IMG/VR virus record: IMGVR_UViG_3300008448_000056
Location: 1-64,000 of that record
Origin: a virus
Direction: 5' to 3' (one strand)
Length of the DNA stretch: 64,000 nucleotides
The translations under genes were made by a program, and so were the position numbers. Numbering within the stretch: position 1 is the stretch's first letter; each line of letters begins with the position of its first letter. Positions 14,018 through 23,373 of the stretch are shown here, one piece after another. The notes below the pieces were generated by a model. The model was not told the DNA's origin, searched no databases, and saw nothing but the letters and a program-made list of their open reading frames with translations.

Positions 14018-16966
14018 ATGGCAAATGTATTAACAGCTTCAATATATAGTTATCAGGCAAACCCTGATTTTACTGACCAATATGGGGTTCAAATGGGATT
14101 CCCGGTCGAAAATATAGTAATCAGGGGATTAACTACTCCAATCCCATTTCAAGGTGTTGATTGTAATTCAACAATTGAAGTTATATCTGATACTAACCCA
14201 TTCCCAACATATTATGCATCTGAAAATGTAACAACACTAATATCTGATGCAAATGCAACATCTTCAGCATCTGAAGTTGTTGTTTCAAACATATCAAACG
14301 ATATGTTTGAGCAAACAGTTACAGTTGGTAGATATAATCAAGTTGAAATTAGTTTTGACCAAACTGACCCTGATTTAATTACTGATGTAACTGTAACAAA
14401 AACAAATGGGGGCGATGCGATAAATTCTGGTGGTCAAGCTGTTTTTAGCACTGGGGTAAATACAAATGGAGGTATTAAGTGTGTTACAAATTCTAATGTA
14501 GTTTATAGGCCAAATGCTGAAATATACGCGGAATTTACTTGCATATTTACAGATGGTGTTGCGTTATCTTATCAAAGAATCGGACCTTATGATTCTAATA
14601 ATGGATTTTATATAGGATATGAGGGAACTTCTTTTGGTGTTACGATAAGAAAAGCTGGTGTTGATGTTACAACTCCTAGGGCTTCTTTTAATGTAGATAC
14701 TCTTATTGGTGCTGCAACTTCAAAGTTTACAAGAAACGGAATTCCAGAAGCATTAGATACTACAAAAGATAATTTATATAGAATTAGGTATGGTTGGCTT
14801 GGGGCTGCACCTGTCGTATTTGAGGTAATGTCGCCAGATGGTGAATGGGTTCTTTTTAACATTTATAGACACCCAAATACTGTTGCTGCTACATCAATAA
14901 ATAACCCAGACTTACCAATTACGTTAGATGCGCAAAAAACAGCAGCTGGTGCTACTGATTTGGTTATGTCAACTGCTTGCTGGGCACTTGGTACTAGCAG
15001 TGATTTGCAAAAAGTATCTTCTACATTAACAGACAATACTCTAGTAAAACCAGTTCGTTCTGTTTTGGTTGCCAAACAACCAAGCGGTTCTTATACTAAT
15101 ATTGACGCTACTACTGGTGGTAATTTGAAAGTTTCTGTTGAAGAAATTGATGGGGCTGTTATCGTTCCTGTAACTGGTTCTGTTTCTTTAAATGCGGGAA
15201 CTAATTATGTAGGTAAAGTTCGTCTTACAGATGGCACAACAGATGCTGAGGTTGTACCATTGGCTGGTTATAGTGCTCAAGCTGTTGCTATTGTAGATGG
15301 TTCTGGTAATCAGGTGACAAGTTTTGGTGGTGGTACGCAATATGCTGATGGAACGGCCGTAGCAACTCCAACGGGTACTGTTGCTCTTGGTTTTGATGGA
15401 ACAAATGTTCAAGCTTTAAGCTCAACAGCGGCAGGATTATTGAATGTTGCAGATGGAGGCGGAAGTATAACGGTAGATGGTACTGTTACAGCTAACGCTG
15501 GTACAGGAAACTTTACTGTAGTTCAGGCTAGTGCTGCAAATCTTAACGCAACTGTTACTGGTTCCGTATCAGTATCAAATTTTCCCGCAACACAACCAAT
15601 TAGTGGTACGGTAACTGCTAACGCTGGTACAGGTACATTTAATGTATCTGGTAATGTAAGCCTTGACTCTGGAACTAACTATGTTGGCAAGGTGAGACTC
15701 ACAGATGGCACAACAGATGCTGAGGTTGTACCTTTAGCAAACTATAATGCCCAAGCCGTAGCGATTGTTGATGGCTCTGGTAACCAAGTAACAAGTTTTG
15801 GTGGGGGAACACAATATGTTGATGGAACAGCTGTAGCTACGCCAACAGGTACTGTATCTCTAGGGTTTGATGGAACAAATGTTCAAGCTCTTAGTACAAC
15901 AGCAGCAGGTCTATTGAATATAGCTGATGGTGGTGGTTCAATCACTGTTGATGGCACTGTTACAGCTAATGCAGGTACTGGAAATTTTACTGTTGTTCAA
16001 GCAACAGCGGCAAATTTAAACGCTACAGTTACTGGAACTGTAACTGCTGACACAGAACTTCCCACAGCAGCGGCATTATCGGACTCAACCGCTAACCCGA
16101 CAACTCCTCTTATTGGTGCTGCATTAGAAGCTTATAACGGTACAACATGGGATAGGTTAAAAACAGACTCCGCACTTGCGGGTACATCTTCAAATGATAC
16201 TACAGTTGGTATTCTTGCGGCTGGGATAGGTCCGGGTTTTTCAATAAGGCTGAATCCCACAAACTTAGGTACTGCCGTAAACTCTGCATCAACTATCAAT
16301 GTTGATGGCGCAACAACTATGTCAATTGGTGTAGGTACAACAACTACTGGTACATTTATTTTTGAAGGTACTGCTGATGCTACTAACTGGTTTTCTGTTG
16401 AAGTTTTTGATGCAACTTCTGATTTGTGGGTATCAGGACAAAATATAACACCTACATTGGGCAAAACCTACCATATTGCATCAGGCGGTTTAAGGCAAAT
16501 TAGGTTAAGAACAGTTACTACACTTGGAGCAACAATGGCCCATGTTGTTAATCTTAGTTTATCTCAGCAGTTAATTGCAGGTATAGATACTGGGGCTGCT
16601 CCTCATAACTTTGGTTATTCAAACTTGCATAAAGATGGGGAATATACAACACAGCAAACAGGAACAGCATTGTGGACACCAACTTCTGGTAAAAAATTTG
16701 TAGTTACGGATATTACAATAACAACTGGCGGTACAACTTCTGGGGTTGTTACTTTATGGCAAGGAGCAGTTGCAGATACTACTTATACTGTTGGCACAGA
16801 CCCTGCTGTATTTAGGGGAGAATTTGCTCCTTCTGCAAACTCAAAGCCGGGCGTTGTAAAATCATTTAATGTGCCATATGTTTCTACAACTGCTGACCAT
16901 ATTTTACGTGTTACAACTTCCGCTGCAATGACTGTATATGTTCAGTGTAATGGATATGAAATATAA
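14018..16966 (+). CDS. Large fibre/appendage protein with duplicated repeat block
   Basis: 982 residues. Residues 1-80 are the domain shared with the 12548 and 12850 genes. A globular part follows to about 350, then two near-identical blocks of about 125 residues (about 390-515 and 548-675) containing DGTTDAEVVPLA, QAVAIVDGSGNQVTSFGGGT and DGTVTANAGTGNFTVVQA. The C-terminal 300 residues are beta-rich. It is probably a trimeric head or tail fibre. The two blocks are protein-conserved but carry many silent differences. Confidence 0.65.
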   Translation: MANVLTASIYSYQANPDFTDQYGVQMGFPVENIVIRGLTTPIPFQGVDCNSTIEVISDTNPFPTYYASENVTTLISDANATSSASEVVVSNISNDMFEQTVTVGRYNQVEISFDQTDPDLITDVTVTKTNGGDAINSGGQAVFSTGVNTNGGIKCVTNSNVVYRPNAEIYAEFTCIFTDGVALSYQRIGPYDSNNGFYIGYEGTSFGVTIRKAGVDVTTPRASFNVDTLIGAATSKFTRNGIPEALDTTKDNLYRIRYGWLGAAPVVFEVMSPDGEWVLFNIYRHPNTVAATSINNPDLPITLDAQKTAAGATDLVMSTACWALGTSSDLQKVSSTLTDNTLVKPVRSVLVAKQPSGSYTNIDATTGGNLKVSVEEIDGAVIVPVTGSVSLNAGTNYVGKVRLTDGTTDAEVVPLAGYSAQAVAIVDGSGNQVTSFGGGTQYADGTAVATPTGTVALGFDGTNVQALSSTAAGLLNVADGGGSITVDGTVTANAGTGNFTVVQASAANLNATVTGSVSVSNFPATQPISGTVTANAGTGTFNVSGNVSLDSGTNYVGKVRLTDGTTDAEVVPLANYNAQAVAIVDGSGNQVTSFGGGTQYVDGTAVATPTGTVSLGFDGTNVQALSTTAAGLLNIADGGGSITVDGTVTANAGTGNFTVVQATAANLNATVTGTVTADTELPTAAALSDSTANPTTPLIGAALEAYNGTTWDRLKTDSALAGTSSNDTTVGILAAGIGPGFSIRLNPTNLGTAVNSASTINVDGATTMSIGVGTTTTGTFIFEGTADATNWFSVEVFDATSDLWVSGQNITPTLGKTYHIASGGLRQIRLRTVTTLGATMAHVVNLSLSQQLIAGIDTGAAPHNFGYSNLHKDGEYTTQQTGTALWTPTSGKKFVVTDITITTGGTTSGVVTLWQGAVADTTYTVGTDPAVFRGEFAPSANSKPGVVKSFNVPYVSTTADHILRVTTSAAMTVYVQCNGYEI

Positions 16967-16971
16967 TTTAT

Positions 16972-17178
16972 ATGATTACTCAAGAAATATTATTAGTAGA
17001 AAAGGTTGATAATGGCGATGGCACTATTTCTCTTATAGCCGAATTGGCTGTATATAAAAATGGAATATTTACCCATCACGATAGTAGAAGTCCATTTAAT
17101 TTCCCAAGCGATATGACAGACCAAGAAATAATTGATTATATATGGGAAAACGAATATTTGAAGTATAAAATAGTTTAA
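16972..17178 (+). CDS. Small protein linked to fibre genes
   Basis: 68 residues (ITQEILLVEKVDNGDGTISL then FPSDMTDQEIIDYIWENEYL). Reads as a strand pair followed by a helix, like small fibre-associated or assembly proteins, but I recognise no family. It starts 5 nt after the fibre gene and its stop overlaps the next ATG. Confidence 0.55.
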   Translation: MITQEILLVEKVDNGDGTISLIAELAVYKNGIFTHHDSRSPFNFPSDMTDQEIIDYIWENEYLKYKIV

Positions 17179-17906
17179 TGGCTGTATTTAATTTACACGG
17201 TGTAACATCTGTACCTGCTGATAATGGTACAAATGCTACCACTACAATCACTCTTACTCCTCCAACCTTAATGTTAGATGGAGATTTAGTGGTTGTATAT
17301 CTTCAGCAAAGAGGTACTGCTACTTTTTCTGTAGGTGTTACAGGCGGTCAGACTTGGACTCCTATAGGAAGAAATGCTGTAACAGCAACAGTAGCATTAG
17401 AAACTTATTGGGCTAGATTTAATGGCACATGGGCTGCTAATCCAAGATTTGACTTTTCTGCTGGTACAAACACGTCAGCCCAGATGCTTGTTTTTAGGTC
17501 AGACGTACCTACAAATCAGTGGGGTACATCAAACATACAAACAACCAATGCTGCTGCTGCTGCCACTATTACCATCACTGGTTTAACACCAGCAAATCCT
17601 GATAGTGTTACTGTAGGTAGCTGGATGACAGCAGATGATAATACATGGGGGAACTTAACAGGTGTTGGTTGGAGTAAATTAGGGTTGTCAAACCAATATA
17701 GAAACCTAGCAGGTAACGACCAATCATCAACTTACGCATATTACCTTCAAACAGGAGGACCATCTGCCATACCAAACGTATCGCAGCAACAGCTTACACT
17801 TGGTAATGATGCTACAGCTTGGAGAAGAATTACATTTTATAATTTTGCTGCCGCAGCATTTACCCCATCCGACCCTATGGGTATGATGGGAATATTTGGA
17901 ATTTAA
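17178..17906 (+). CDS. Beta-rich virion/appendage protein
   Basis: 242 residues rich in Thr, Ala, Asn and Gly with no charged clusters, e.g. TTITLTPPTLMLDGDLVVVY and TGGQTWTPIGRNAV. This jelly-roll-like composition is common in phage receptor-binding or decoration proteins. It ends with a Met/Gly-rich tail (GMMGIFGI). The ATG overlaps the previous stop. Function beyond structural role not identifiable. Confidence 0.55.
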   Translation: MAVFNLHGVTSVPADNGTNATTTITLTPPTLMLDGDLVVVYLQQRGTATFSVGVTGGQTWTPIGRNAVTATVALETYWARFNGTWAANPRFDFSAGTNTSAQMLVFRSDVPTNQWGTSNIQTTNAAAAATITITGLTPANPDSVTVGSWMTADDNTWGNLTGVGWSKLGLSNQYRNLAGNDQSSTYAYYLQTGGPSAIPNVSQQQLTLGNDATAWRRITFYNFAAAAFTPSDPMGMMGIFGI

Positions 17907-17909
17907 TAT

Positions 17910-18131
17910 ATGATTCATCATTTCCCAACACCAATACCCGTTCACACCCCACATGGGTATGGAGATGCAATACTATTAATTGATTATGGAATAGACGTAA
18001 ATACTGTTTGGTTAATTAGATTAGAGGGGGGAAGTGTTAAGCATTACCTATCAGATGATATAAGAATATATGGGAATCCTATGTATGGAAAGTCATTTGA
18101 CATTGATATACCTGAAAATTGGAAACAATGA
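17910..18131 (+). CDS. Small hypothetical protein
   Basis: 73 residues (MIHHFPTPIPVHTPHGYGDA, LIDYGIDVNTVWLIRLEGGS). Beta-rich with a proline-rich start; could be an accessory of the preceding appendage gene. Its stop overlaps the ATG of the glycosyltransferase downstream, tying appendage and sugar genes into one translational chain. Confidence 0.55.
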   Translation: MIHHFPTPIPVHTPHGYGDAILLIDYGIDVNTVWLIRLEGGSVKHYLSDDIRIYGNPMYGKSFDIDIPENWKQ

Positions 18132-19567
18132 GACCAAATCTTAAAAATGTAACATTAATAGCAGTAGATTGTCATAATTATAAAGCAGCTGCTGATGCTT
18201 TAAAGAAAAGCATGGAACAGTGCGATTTTGCTTCTGTTAAACTAATTACGGACATAGATATTAAAATAAAAGATGTAGAAGTAATAAAAATTGATTCAAT
18301 TAAATCAAAAGAAGAGTATTCTGAATTTATAATTAAAAAACTTAATTATTTTTTTCAGACTGAATATGTTCTTGTTTGCCAACATGATGGTTATGTTTTA
18401 GATGGGAATTGCTGGGATGATGAATTTTTTAAATATGATTATATAGGCGCGCCTTGGCTGTATATTGATGGCAAAAATGTTGGCAATGGTGGTTTTTCTT
18501 TAAGGTCAAAAAAACTTCAACACGCTTTAGCTACTGACGATTTTATTACAGCTACAGACCCAGAAGACCAAGCTATTGGTAGGTTGTATCGCGATTATTT
18601 AATTAAAAAATATGAAATTAGATTTCCTACAGAAGAATTAGCTGATAAGTTTTCATTTGAGTTGAGGAAGCCAGCACAACCAACATTTGGTTTTCATGGT
18701 AAATTCCATGAGCCATATAAGCCTGTTGTTGTATTAAAAAGATTGGGTGCAATGGGTGATGTAATAAGACTAGAGCCAGTCATGAGGTATTTCCATGATA
18801 CTGGGCATATGGTAGTTCTGCACACGACAAATAATTTCTACAATTTATTTATAAATCATCATTATAAAATACACAATATTTACTCTGTAGACGGGAGGAT
18901 TCTAAAAAATGCAAAACATTTCGACTTAGATATGTCGTATGAGAATAACCCAAAAGTTCCCCATTTAATATCATATTTTGAAGCTTGCGGAATCAGTAAA
19001 GATGATTACAAAAAATACCTAGTCAAGCAAAAGTTGTCATTAGGATTTCAGATTAACCAATATACTAAATTATTTAAAAAATATGTGGTATTACATATAG
19101 ATGATAGGCCGCAGCTAAGTAGAAATATCAGTGGCATTGATTGGGATATTGTTGTGTATGAATTAAAATATAATGGGTATGAGGTAATACAGCTTGGATT
19201 TCAAGATAAAAACATTGTTGGTGCTATACATATGAAAACTATAAATGAAAATTTATTGTCATATGTTGTTGCTGGTGCTGATATGTTTATTGGCATAGAT
19301 AGCGGTATTAGTCATATAGCAGCTGGGTTTAATGTACCAAGTATGATATTTTTTGGCAGCGTAGACCCAGATATAATTCACGTCGACTTTGAGAATATTG
19401 TTATTATGACTAATCACGATGATAAAAACCCGATTTGCGAAAAACCATATTGTTGGCATTCTGTAATTGGCTGCGCAGGAGCACCTTGTTACATAAATGA
19501 AAATAATCCTCCTTGTGTTAGTTTTTCTACAAAACAAGTTGTTGATTTTATAAAACTAGTAGTATGA
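18128..19567 (+). CDS. Two-domain glycosyltransferase (DUF5672 + GT9-like)
   Basis: 479 residues from ATG 18128. The first half (VTLIAVDCHNYKAAADALKK, YVLVCQHDGYVL, YDYIGAPWLY, NGGFSLRSKKL) matches DUF5672 glycosyltransferases. The second half (VVVLKRLGAMGDVIRLEPVM, later GADMFIGIDSGISHIAAGFN) matches GT9 heptosyltransferase-like enzymes. A Cys-rich segment near the end (CEKPYCWHSVIGCAGAPC) could bind metal. The fusion suggests two successive sugar transfers by one polypeptide. Coupled to neighbours by 4-nt overlaps. Confidence 0.8.
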   Translation: MRPNLKNVTLIAVDCHNYKAAADALKKSMEQCDFASVKLITDIDIKIKDVEVIKIDSIKSKEEYSEFIIKKLNYFFQTEYVLVCQHDGYVLDGNCWDDEFFKYDYIGAPWLYIDGKNVGNGGFSLRSKKLQHALATDDFITATDPEDQAIGRLYRDYLIKKYEIRFPTEELADKFSFELRKPAQPTFGFHGKFHEPYKPVVVLKRLGAMGDVIRLEPVMRYFHDTGHMVVLHTTNNFYNLFINHHYKIHNIYSVDGRILKNAKHFDLDMSYENNPKVPHLISYFEACGISKDDYKKYLVKQKLSLGFQINQYTKLFKKYVVLHIDDRPQLSRNISGIDWDIVVYELKYNGYEVIQLGFQDKNIVGAIHMKTINENLLSYVVAGADMFIGIDSGISHIAAGFNVPSMIFFGSVDPDIIHVDFENIVIMTNHDDKNPICEKPYCWHSVIGCAGAPCYINENNPPCVSFSTKQVVDFIKLVV

Positions 19568-20301
19568 TTTGGGATTGCTTTACATATAATGGAGAAGAGG
19601 ATTTGCTTAAAATAAGATGTGAAGAGCTTTCTGGCTTTGACGTGACCCACGTATTGGTTGAGAGCAATTATACATTTACTGGTAAATGGAAGCCACTTAG
19701 TTATAAAAATAAACTTCCATATAAAATTGAACATTTTGTAGCTAACCATTTGCCAAATAATGGCGATGCTTGGGAAAATGAAAAAGAGCAACGCAATCAC
19801 ATACTATTTGCCCTAAAACAATTGGGTGCATCAGATAATGATATTGTAATAATATCCGATGCGGATGAAATTGTTAGACGTTATACTGTTGAACATTACA
19901 ATCCCATCAGTTCCCTTACCGCCATTAAGATGGACACATATAGGTATTACTTCAATTGCCTAGAGGGGAAACAGAACTGGGATAAGGCTAGAATGATGAA
20001 TTTTTCATATTTAAAAGACAGAACGCCTAATGAGGTAAGAAACAGCGGATTTGAACGCGTTCTTCAAGATTCCGGTTGGCATTTTAGTTATATGGGTGGT
20101 TATGATAAAATCATTGAGAAAATAGAATCATTTTCGCATACTGAGTTTAATACAGAAGAATTTAAATCTAAGATTAAATACAAACAGGAAAATTGTCAAT
20201 CTTTGTTTGGGGACGATTTTTGGCAAGTTGTCCAATTAGATAACTCATTCCCTAGGGAAATAGTAAACAATATTGAAGCATATAAAAAGCATATAAAGTG
20301 A
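19564..20301 (+). CDS. GT17-family glycosyltransferase
   Basis: 245 residues. DCFTYNGEEDLLKIRCEEL, THVLVESNYTFTGKWKPL, WENEKEQRNHI and IIISDADEI (the DxD-type site) follow the family-17 pattern (beta-1,4-mannosyl-glycoprotein N-acetylglucosaminyltransferase type). In bacteria and phages the acceptor differs and is unknown. The ATG overlaps the previous stop and its stop overlaps the next GTG. Confidence 0.8.
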   Translation: MIWDCFTYNGEEDLLKIRCEELSGFDVTHVLVESNYTFTGKWKPLSYKNKLPYKIEHFVANHLPNNGDAWENEKEQRNHILFALKQLGASDNDIVIISDADEIVRRYTVEHYNPISSLTAIKMDTYRYYFNCLEGKQNWDKARMMNFSYLKDRTPNEVRNSGFERVLQDSGWHFSYMGGYDKIIEKIESFSHTEFNTEEFKSKIKYKQENCQSLFGDDFWQVVQLDNSFPREIVNNIEAYKKHIK

Positions 20302-21062
20302 AATTAGCTGGAACTACATTTATTAGAAATGGTGAGACTTATGACTATTGTTATATGGAGACAATATCTTGTCTTTTAGAGTTTTGCGACCATGTTTTTG
20401 TTGTTGATGCGGGAAGTGATGATGGTACTTGCGAAAAAATAGAAGCCATCAATTCCCCTAATTTAACATTAATAAAGCGTTCTAAAGAAGAGTGGGATTT
20501 GCAGAAAGGAAAAGGTAAAACAAAGCTTTGTTATTTTACTGATATTGCTCTTTATGCAGCACATGAGGCTGGTTATGATTACAGTTTTTATCTGCAATGT
20601 GACGAAATACTTCATGAGCGGTCATATAATATTGTTCGGGAGGCCATAAAATCAAATATTGCTGGTTATTTATGTAAAAGAGTTAATCTTTGGGATAGCC
20701 CTTACAAACAGTTAAATGTTCCCCAAAATAGAATGCCATGCTCTACAGAGGTAGTACGTTTGACTCAAGCCGAATACCGTTCTTATGGAGATGCTGAGAG
20801 TATTGCTGTGCCAACACTTGACAAAAGATGGGTTGATAAGATATGCATCTATCACATGGGCTTTGTAAGGAAGCGGGAATTAATGAAGGATAAGGTTATA
20901 AATATGCAGGAAAATGTATTTGAACTTGGGCATCACGACCCTAAATTGGACTTAGATACAGTATTCCAGCCTAAATTCTGGTTTGGGGAAGATGAACTAG
21001 AACTAATTGAGGAGCCACTTCCCAAGATTATAAAAAAATGGGCAGCAGAGCGGGTGTATTGA
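20298..21062 (+). CDS. GT2-like glycosyltransferase
   Basis: 254 residues from a GTG that overlaps the previous stop. The N-terminus (MKLAGTTFIRNGETYDYCYM, DHVFVVDAGSDDGTCEKIEA) has the GT-A nucleotide-binding fold, and FYLQCDEILHE contains the acidic site. Compatible with transfer of a sugar to a glycan or protein. Last of three coupled sugar genes between two virion blocks, so a virion protein or capsid surface is a plausible acceptor. Confidence 0.75.
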   Translation: MKLAGTTFIRNGETYDYCYMETISCLLEFCDHVFVVDAGSDDGTCEKIEAINSPNLTLIKRSKEEWDLQKGKGKTKLCYFTDIALYAAHEAGYDYSFYLQCDEILHERSYNIVREAIKSNIAGYLCKRVNLWDSPYKQLNVPQNRMPCSTEVVRLTQAEYRSYGDAESIAVPTLDKRWVDKICIYHMGFVRKRELMKDKVINMQENVFELGHHDPKLDLDTVFQPKFWFGEDELELIEEPLPKIIKKWAAERVY

Positions 21063-21082
21063 AAAATTAAATAATTTTGGGT

Positions 21083-21394
21083 ATGGCAAAGATTAGAGTA
21101 AAATCAGCTGCTTGGCAGCGCAAGGAGGGTAAAAACCCTGAAGGAGGTCTTAACGCTAAAGGTAGAGCTTCGTATAAGGCTCAGACTGGCGGCACTTTAA
21201 AGGCTCCTGTTAAGTCTGGCGACAACCCTCGTCGTGCTAGTTTTTTGGCTAGAATGGGGGGAATGCCCGGGCCAGAATATAAAGATGGGAAGCCAACTCG
21301 TTTGTTGCTATCTTTGAAAGCTTGGGGAGCTTCATCAAAAGCTGACGCAAAAGCTAAGGCTAAAAACATTTCTGAACGCAATAAAAGCAAATAA
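21083..21394 (+). CDS. Small basic protein (DUF6321-like)
   Basis: 103 residues from ATG 21083. AAWQRKEGKNPEGGLNAKGR, RRASFLARMGGMPGP and LLLSLKAWGASSKADAKAKA give a strongly basic, low-hydrophobic protein of a type seen beside phage terminase genes. It may bind packaged DNA or the terminase complex. The family name is from memory of the motif and is uncertain. Confidence 0.65.
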   Translation: MAKIRVKSAAWQRKEGKNPEGGLNAKGRASYKAQTGGTLKAPVKSGDNPRRASFLARMGGMPGPEYKDGKPTRLLLSLKAWGASSKADAKAKAKNISERNKSK

Positions 21395-21395
21395 A

Positions 21396-21566
21396 ATGAC
21401 TGAAAATCCTATTAAAAAAACGATGGTTAAGGTTTCGGTTATGCCAAAACAGAAAATTGATAAATCTATAGCTGATAAGATGAGAAAAGAGGCGGTTGAT
21501 AATATGAAAAAAGAAGCCTCAAAGCAAATTGGTAAACGGATATTTAATAGTTTAAAATCCAAATAA
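21396..21566 (+). CDS. Short basic coiled protein
   Basis: 56 residues, Lys-rich (MTENPIKKTMVKVSVMPKQK, SIADKMRKEAVDNMKKEASK). Starts 1 nt after the previous stop and ends 1 nt before the next start, which supports reality. It might join the basic proteins bound to packaged DNA. No family recognised. Confidence 0.55.
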   Translation: MTENPIKKTMVKVSVMPKQKIDKSIADKMRKEAVDNMKKEASKQIGKRIFNSLKSK

Positions 21567-21567
21567 A

Positions 21568-22233
21568 GTGGCTAAAGTTAAAATTACAAAGACAGTTAAA
21601 GCTGTTGATGGTCCGTCTGGTAAAATACTTACAGATGACCAAGTAGAAACTTGGTCTGATTTTGCACAAAAAAATCAGAACTTGAACTTTGACCAAAAAT
21701 GGGATGCTTTTTCTAAAAATAATCCAAAGTTTGGAGCTACAAAGCAAGATTTGAGGAAAGCATTAGATATGCATGAAGATTGGCTTACAAACACTGAAAA
21801 CGAACGTCGTGAGGCTGCTATGAATCAGGGTTTTAGAACTAGTATGTTAGGCGAAAAACAACGTGTTCGTTCTGGAGATGTTTTTATGCCTCTTTATGAG
21901 AATGGTAAATTAGTGGGAAGATATGGCGCAGAAGGGAAATTGCTTGATAAGTATGTAAAACCTTCTCAAATTACTTCTGGCATTTTGCCATATCGTCAAA
22001 TCCCAAATATTGGGGATGTTGATATGGGAAGTTTTTATGTTGATAGGGAAAAGGGCATAGCTAAAGTTATTACAGGTAAAGACAAAGATGTCACAATGAA
22101 TTTAAATGATTTGCGCCAGCATCCTGAATGGAAAGGAATTATGCTAAAAATAGATACTGAAGATTTACGTAATAAGGCTAAATCTAATCCAGTCATTTTT
22201 AATAGCCAAATGCCATCAATATTTAAACAATAA
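21568..22233 (+). CDS. Virion-associated protein, unknown
   Basis: 221 residues from a GTG start (MAKVKITKTVKAVDGPSGKI). Mixed helix and strand; contains DMHEDWLTNTENERREAAMN, RTSMLGEKQRVRSGDVFM and DVTMNLNDLRQHPEWK. No known domain. Placed between small basic proteins and the pre-terminase genes, so packaging or head assembly is likely. Confidence 0.6.
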   Translation: MAKVKITKTVKAVDGPSGKILTDDQVETWSDFAQKNQNLNFDQKWDAFSKNNPKFGATKQDLRKALDMHEDWLTNTENERREAAMNQGFRTSMLGEKQRVRSGDVFMPLYENGKLVGRYGAEGKLLDKYVKPSQITSGILPYRQIPNIGDVDMGSFYVDREKGIAKVITGKDKDVTMNLNDLRQHPEWKGIMLKIDTEDLRNKAKSNPVIFNSQMPSIFKQ

Positions 22234-22246
22234 AACATGAATAGGT

Positions 22247-22912
22247 ATGATTCAACTGCAAGCTGTAGAAGGTAAAGTAATAATCAGCGTTGACCTAGAA
22301 AGTAAAAATAGCCACACATTCTCTGACGGAACTAAAATAAGACTAGAAAGACAATACAATAATTTAAATAAAAGGGAAACGCATCCTGTCAATGCTACCG
22401 TAGTTAGTGGTGATGGAATGAAATCTGGAAGTCAGATTTTAATTCACCCTAATATGACGCATGAAACGTATAGGATATATGATTATGCTCCTCTTTCTGG
22501 GGAAATAGAGGGTAGTGATATAAAATATTATTCAATACCTGAAGAACAATGTTTTGGTTGGCTGGATGGTGAAGAATGGAAACCTTTAAAAAACTTTGAT
22601 TTTGCTTTAAGAGTTTTTAAGCCCTATAGTGGATTTATTGAGGGTATAGAGCCGGAATTGGTTAAAGATGTTTTATATGTGACTACCGGGGAATTGAAGG
22701 GTAAAGTAGTACACACATTAAAGGCTTGTGATTATGAAATAATTTTCCAAGGTCTTAATGGGCAAGAAGAAAGGTTGATAAGATTCCGCCATTTCCCTGA
22801 TTCTGAAAATGAAAGGGAAGAGGTTATAGCAATAGACGATTACTTAACTGATAAAGTAAATAACGGTAAATTACTTGTTGGATTATCACCTACTAAAGCA
22901 AAAACAATATGA
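22247..22912 (+). CDS. Beta-rich head/packaging protein, possibly GroES-fold
   Basis: 221 residues. HPVNATVVSGDGMKSGSQIL followed by IHPNM recalls the GroES barrel (V-S-G-D-G, then G-x-x-I/V) and a second half (VLYVTTGELKGKVVHTLKAC) may repeat the fold. I rate this weak. It overlaps the following gene by 4 nt and precedes terminase. A true GroES homologue is at 37946. Confidence 0.5.
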   Translation: MIQLQAVEGKVIISVDLESKNSHTFSDGTKIRLERQYNNLNKRETHPVNATVVSGDGMKSGSQILIHPNMTHETYRIYDYAPLSGEIEGSDIKYYSIPEEQCFGWLDGEEWKPLKNFDFALRVFKPYSGFIEGIEPELVKDVLYVTTGELKGKVVHTLKACDYEIIFQGLNGQEERLIRFRHFPDSENEREEVIAIDDYLTDKVNNGKLLVGLSPTKAKTI

Positions 22913-23247
22913 CAGACGCAGCAAAAAGTATTTTAGAAAAAGAAATTAATGACTTAGAAAATAAACTTAAAGCTTACGAACAAAACGGGGCTGCTAAGTT
23001 ATTTTATAGTCTACAGCGTAAGGCCAATGAAATGGCTGATTTGCTTAATGGCAATAGCTTGTCTAAGATTAATATTGACGACCCAAAAGACAAGAGTTTT
23101 GAACGTATTTTTAAGATATTAGAAAAAAGCGCAACCGTAAGCGAATCAATTAAATCATTAAGGGATGCTGCTGGAATTACTGGTAATGAGAAAGCTGATA
23201 TAGAGAAAAAACCATTTTTGGACAGAATAGCTGAAAAAAGAGATTAA
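22909..23247 (+). CDS. Candidate small terminase or terminase-associated protein
   Basis: 112 helical residues (ILEKEINDLENKLKAYEQNG, FYSLQRKANEMADLLNGNS) without an obvious helix-turn-helix. It lies just before the large terminase with only a 40-residue ORF between, the usual place for the small subunit. Sequence alone does not prove it. Overlaps the upstream gene by 4 nt. Confidence 0.45.
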   Translation: MTDAAKSILEKEINDLENKLKAYEQNGAAKLFYSLQRKANEMADLLNGNSLSKINIDDPKDKSFERIFKILEKSATVSESIKSLRDAAGITGNEKADIEKKPFLDRIAEKRD

Positions 23248-23248
23248 C

Positions 23249-23371
23249 ATGGCAAAAGCAAATAGCTCCGCTAATAAAATTATATTTGGCCGCCGTAAAG
23301 GTGGTAAGGCTAAGAAAAGCCACAACAAAAACGACCGCAGAGAACGTAATTATCGCGGGCAAGGAAGATAA
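23249..23371 (+). CDS. 40-residue highly basic protein before terminase
   Basis: IIFGRRKGGKAKKSHNKNDR is followed by RERNYRGQGR; about half the residues are Lys, Arg, Asn or His. Fits exactly between the 22909 gene (1 nt gap) and the terminase ATG. A nucleic-acid contact is likely, but no family is known to me. Confidence 0.55.
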   Translation: MAKANSSANKIIFGRRKGGKAKKSHNKNDRRERNYRGQGR

Positions 23372-23373
23372 TA

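Noticed and set aside
14018-16966. Diversity-generating retroelement target or active tandem duplication
   Set aside because: No reverse transcriptase or template repeat was seen. Differences between the blocks are mainly silent, the opposite of adenine mutagenesis.
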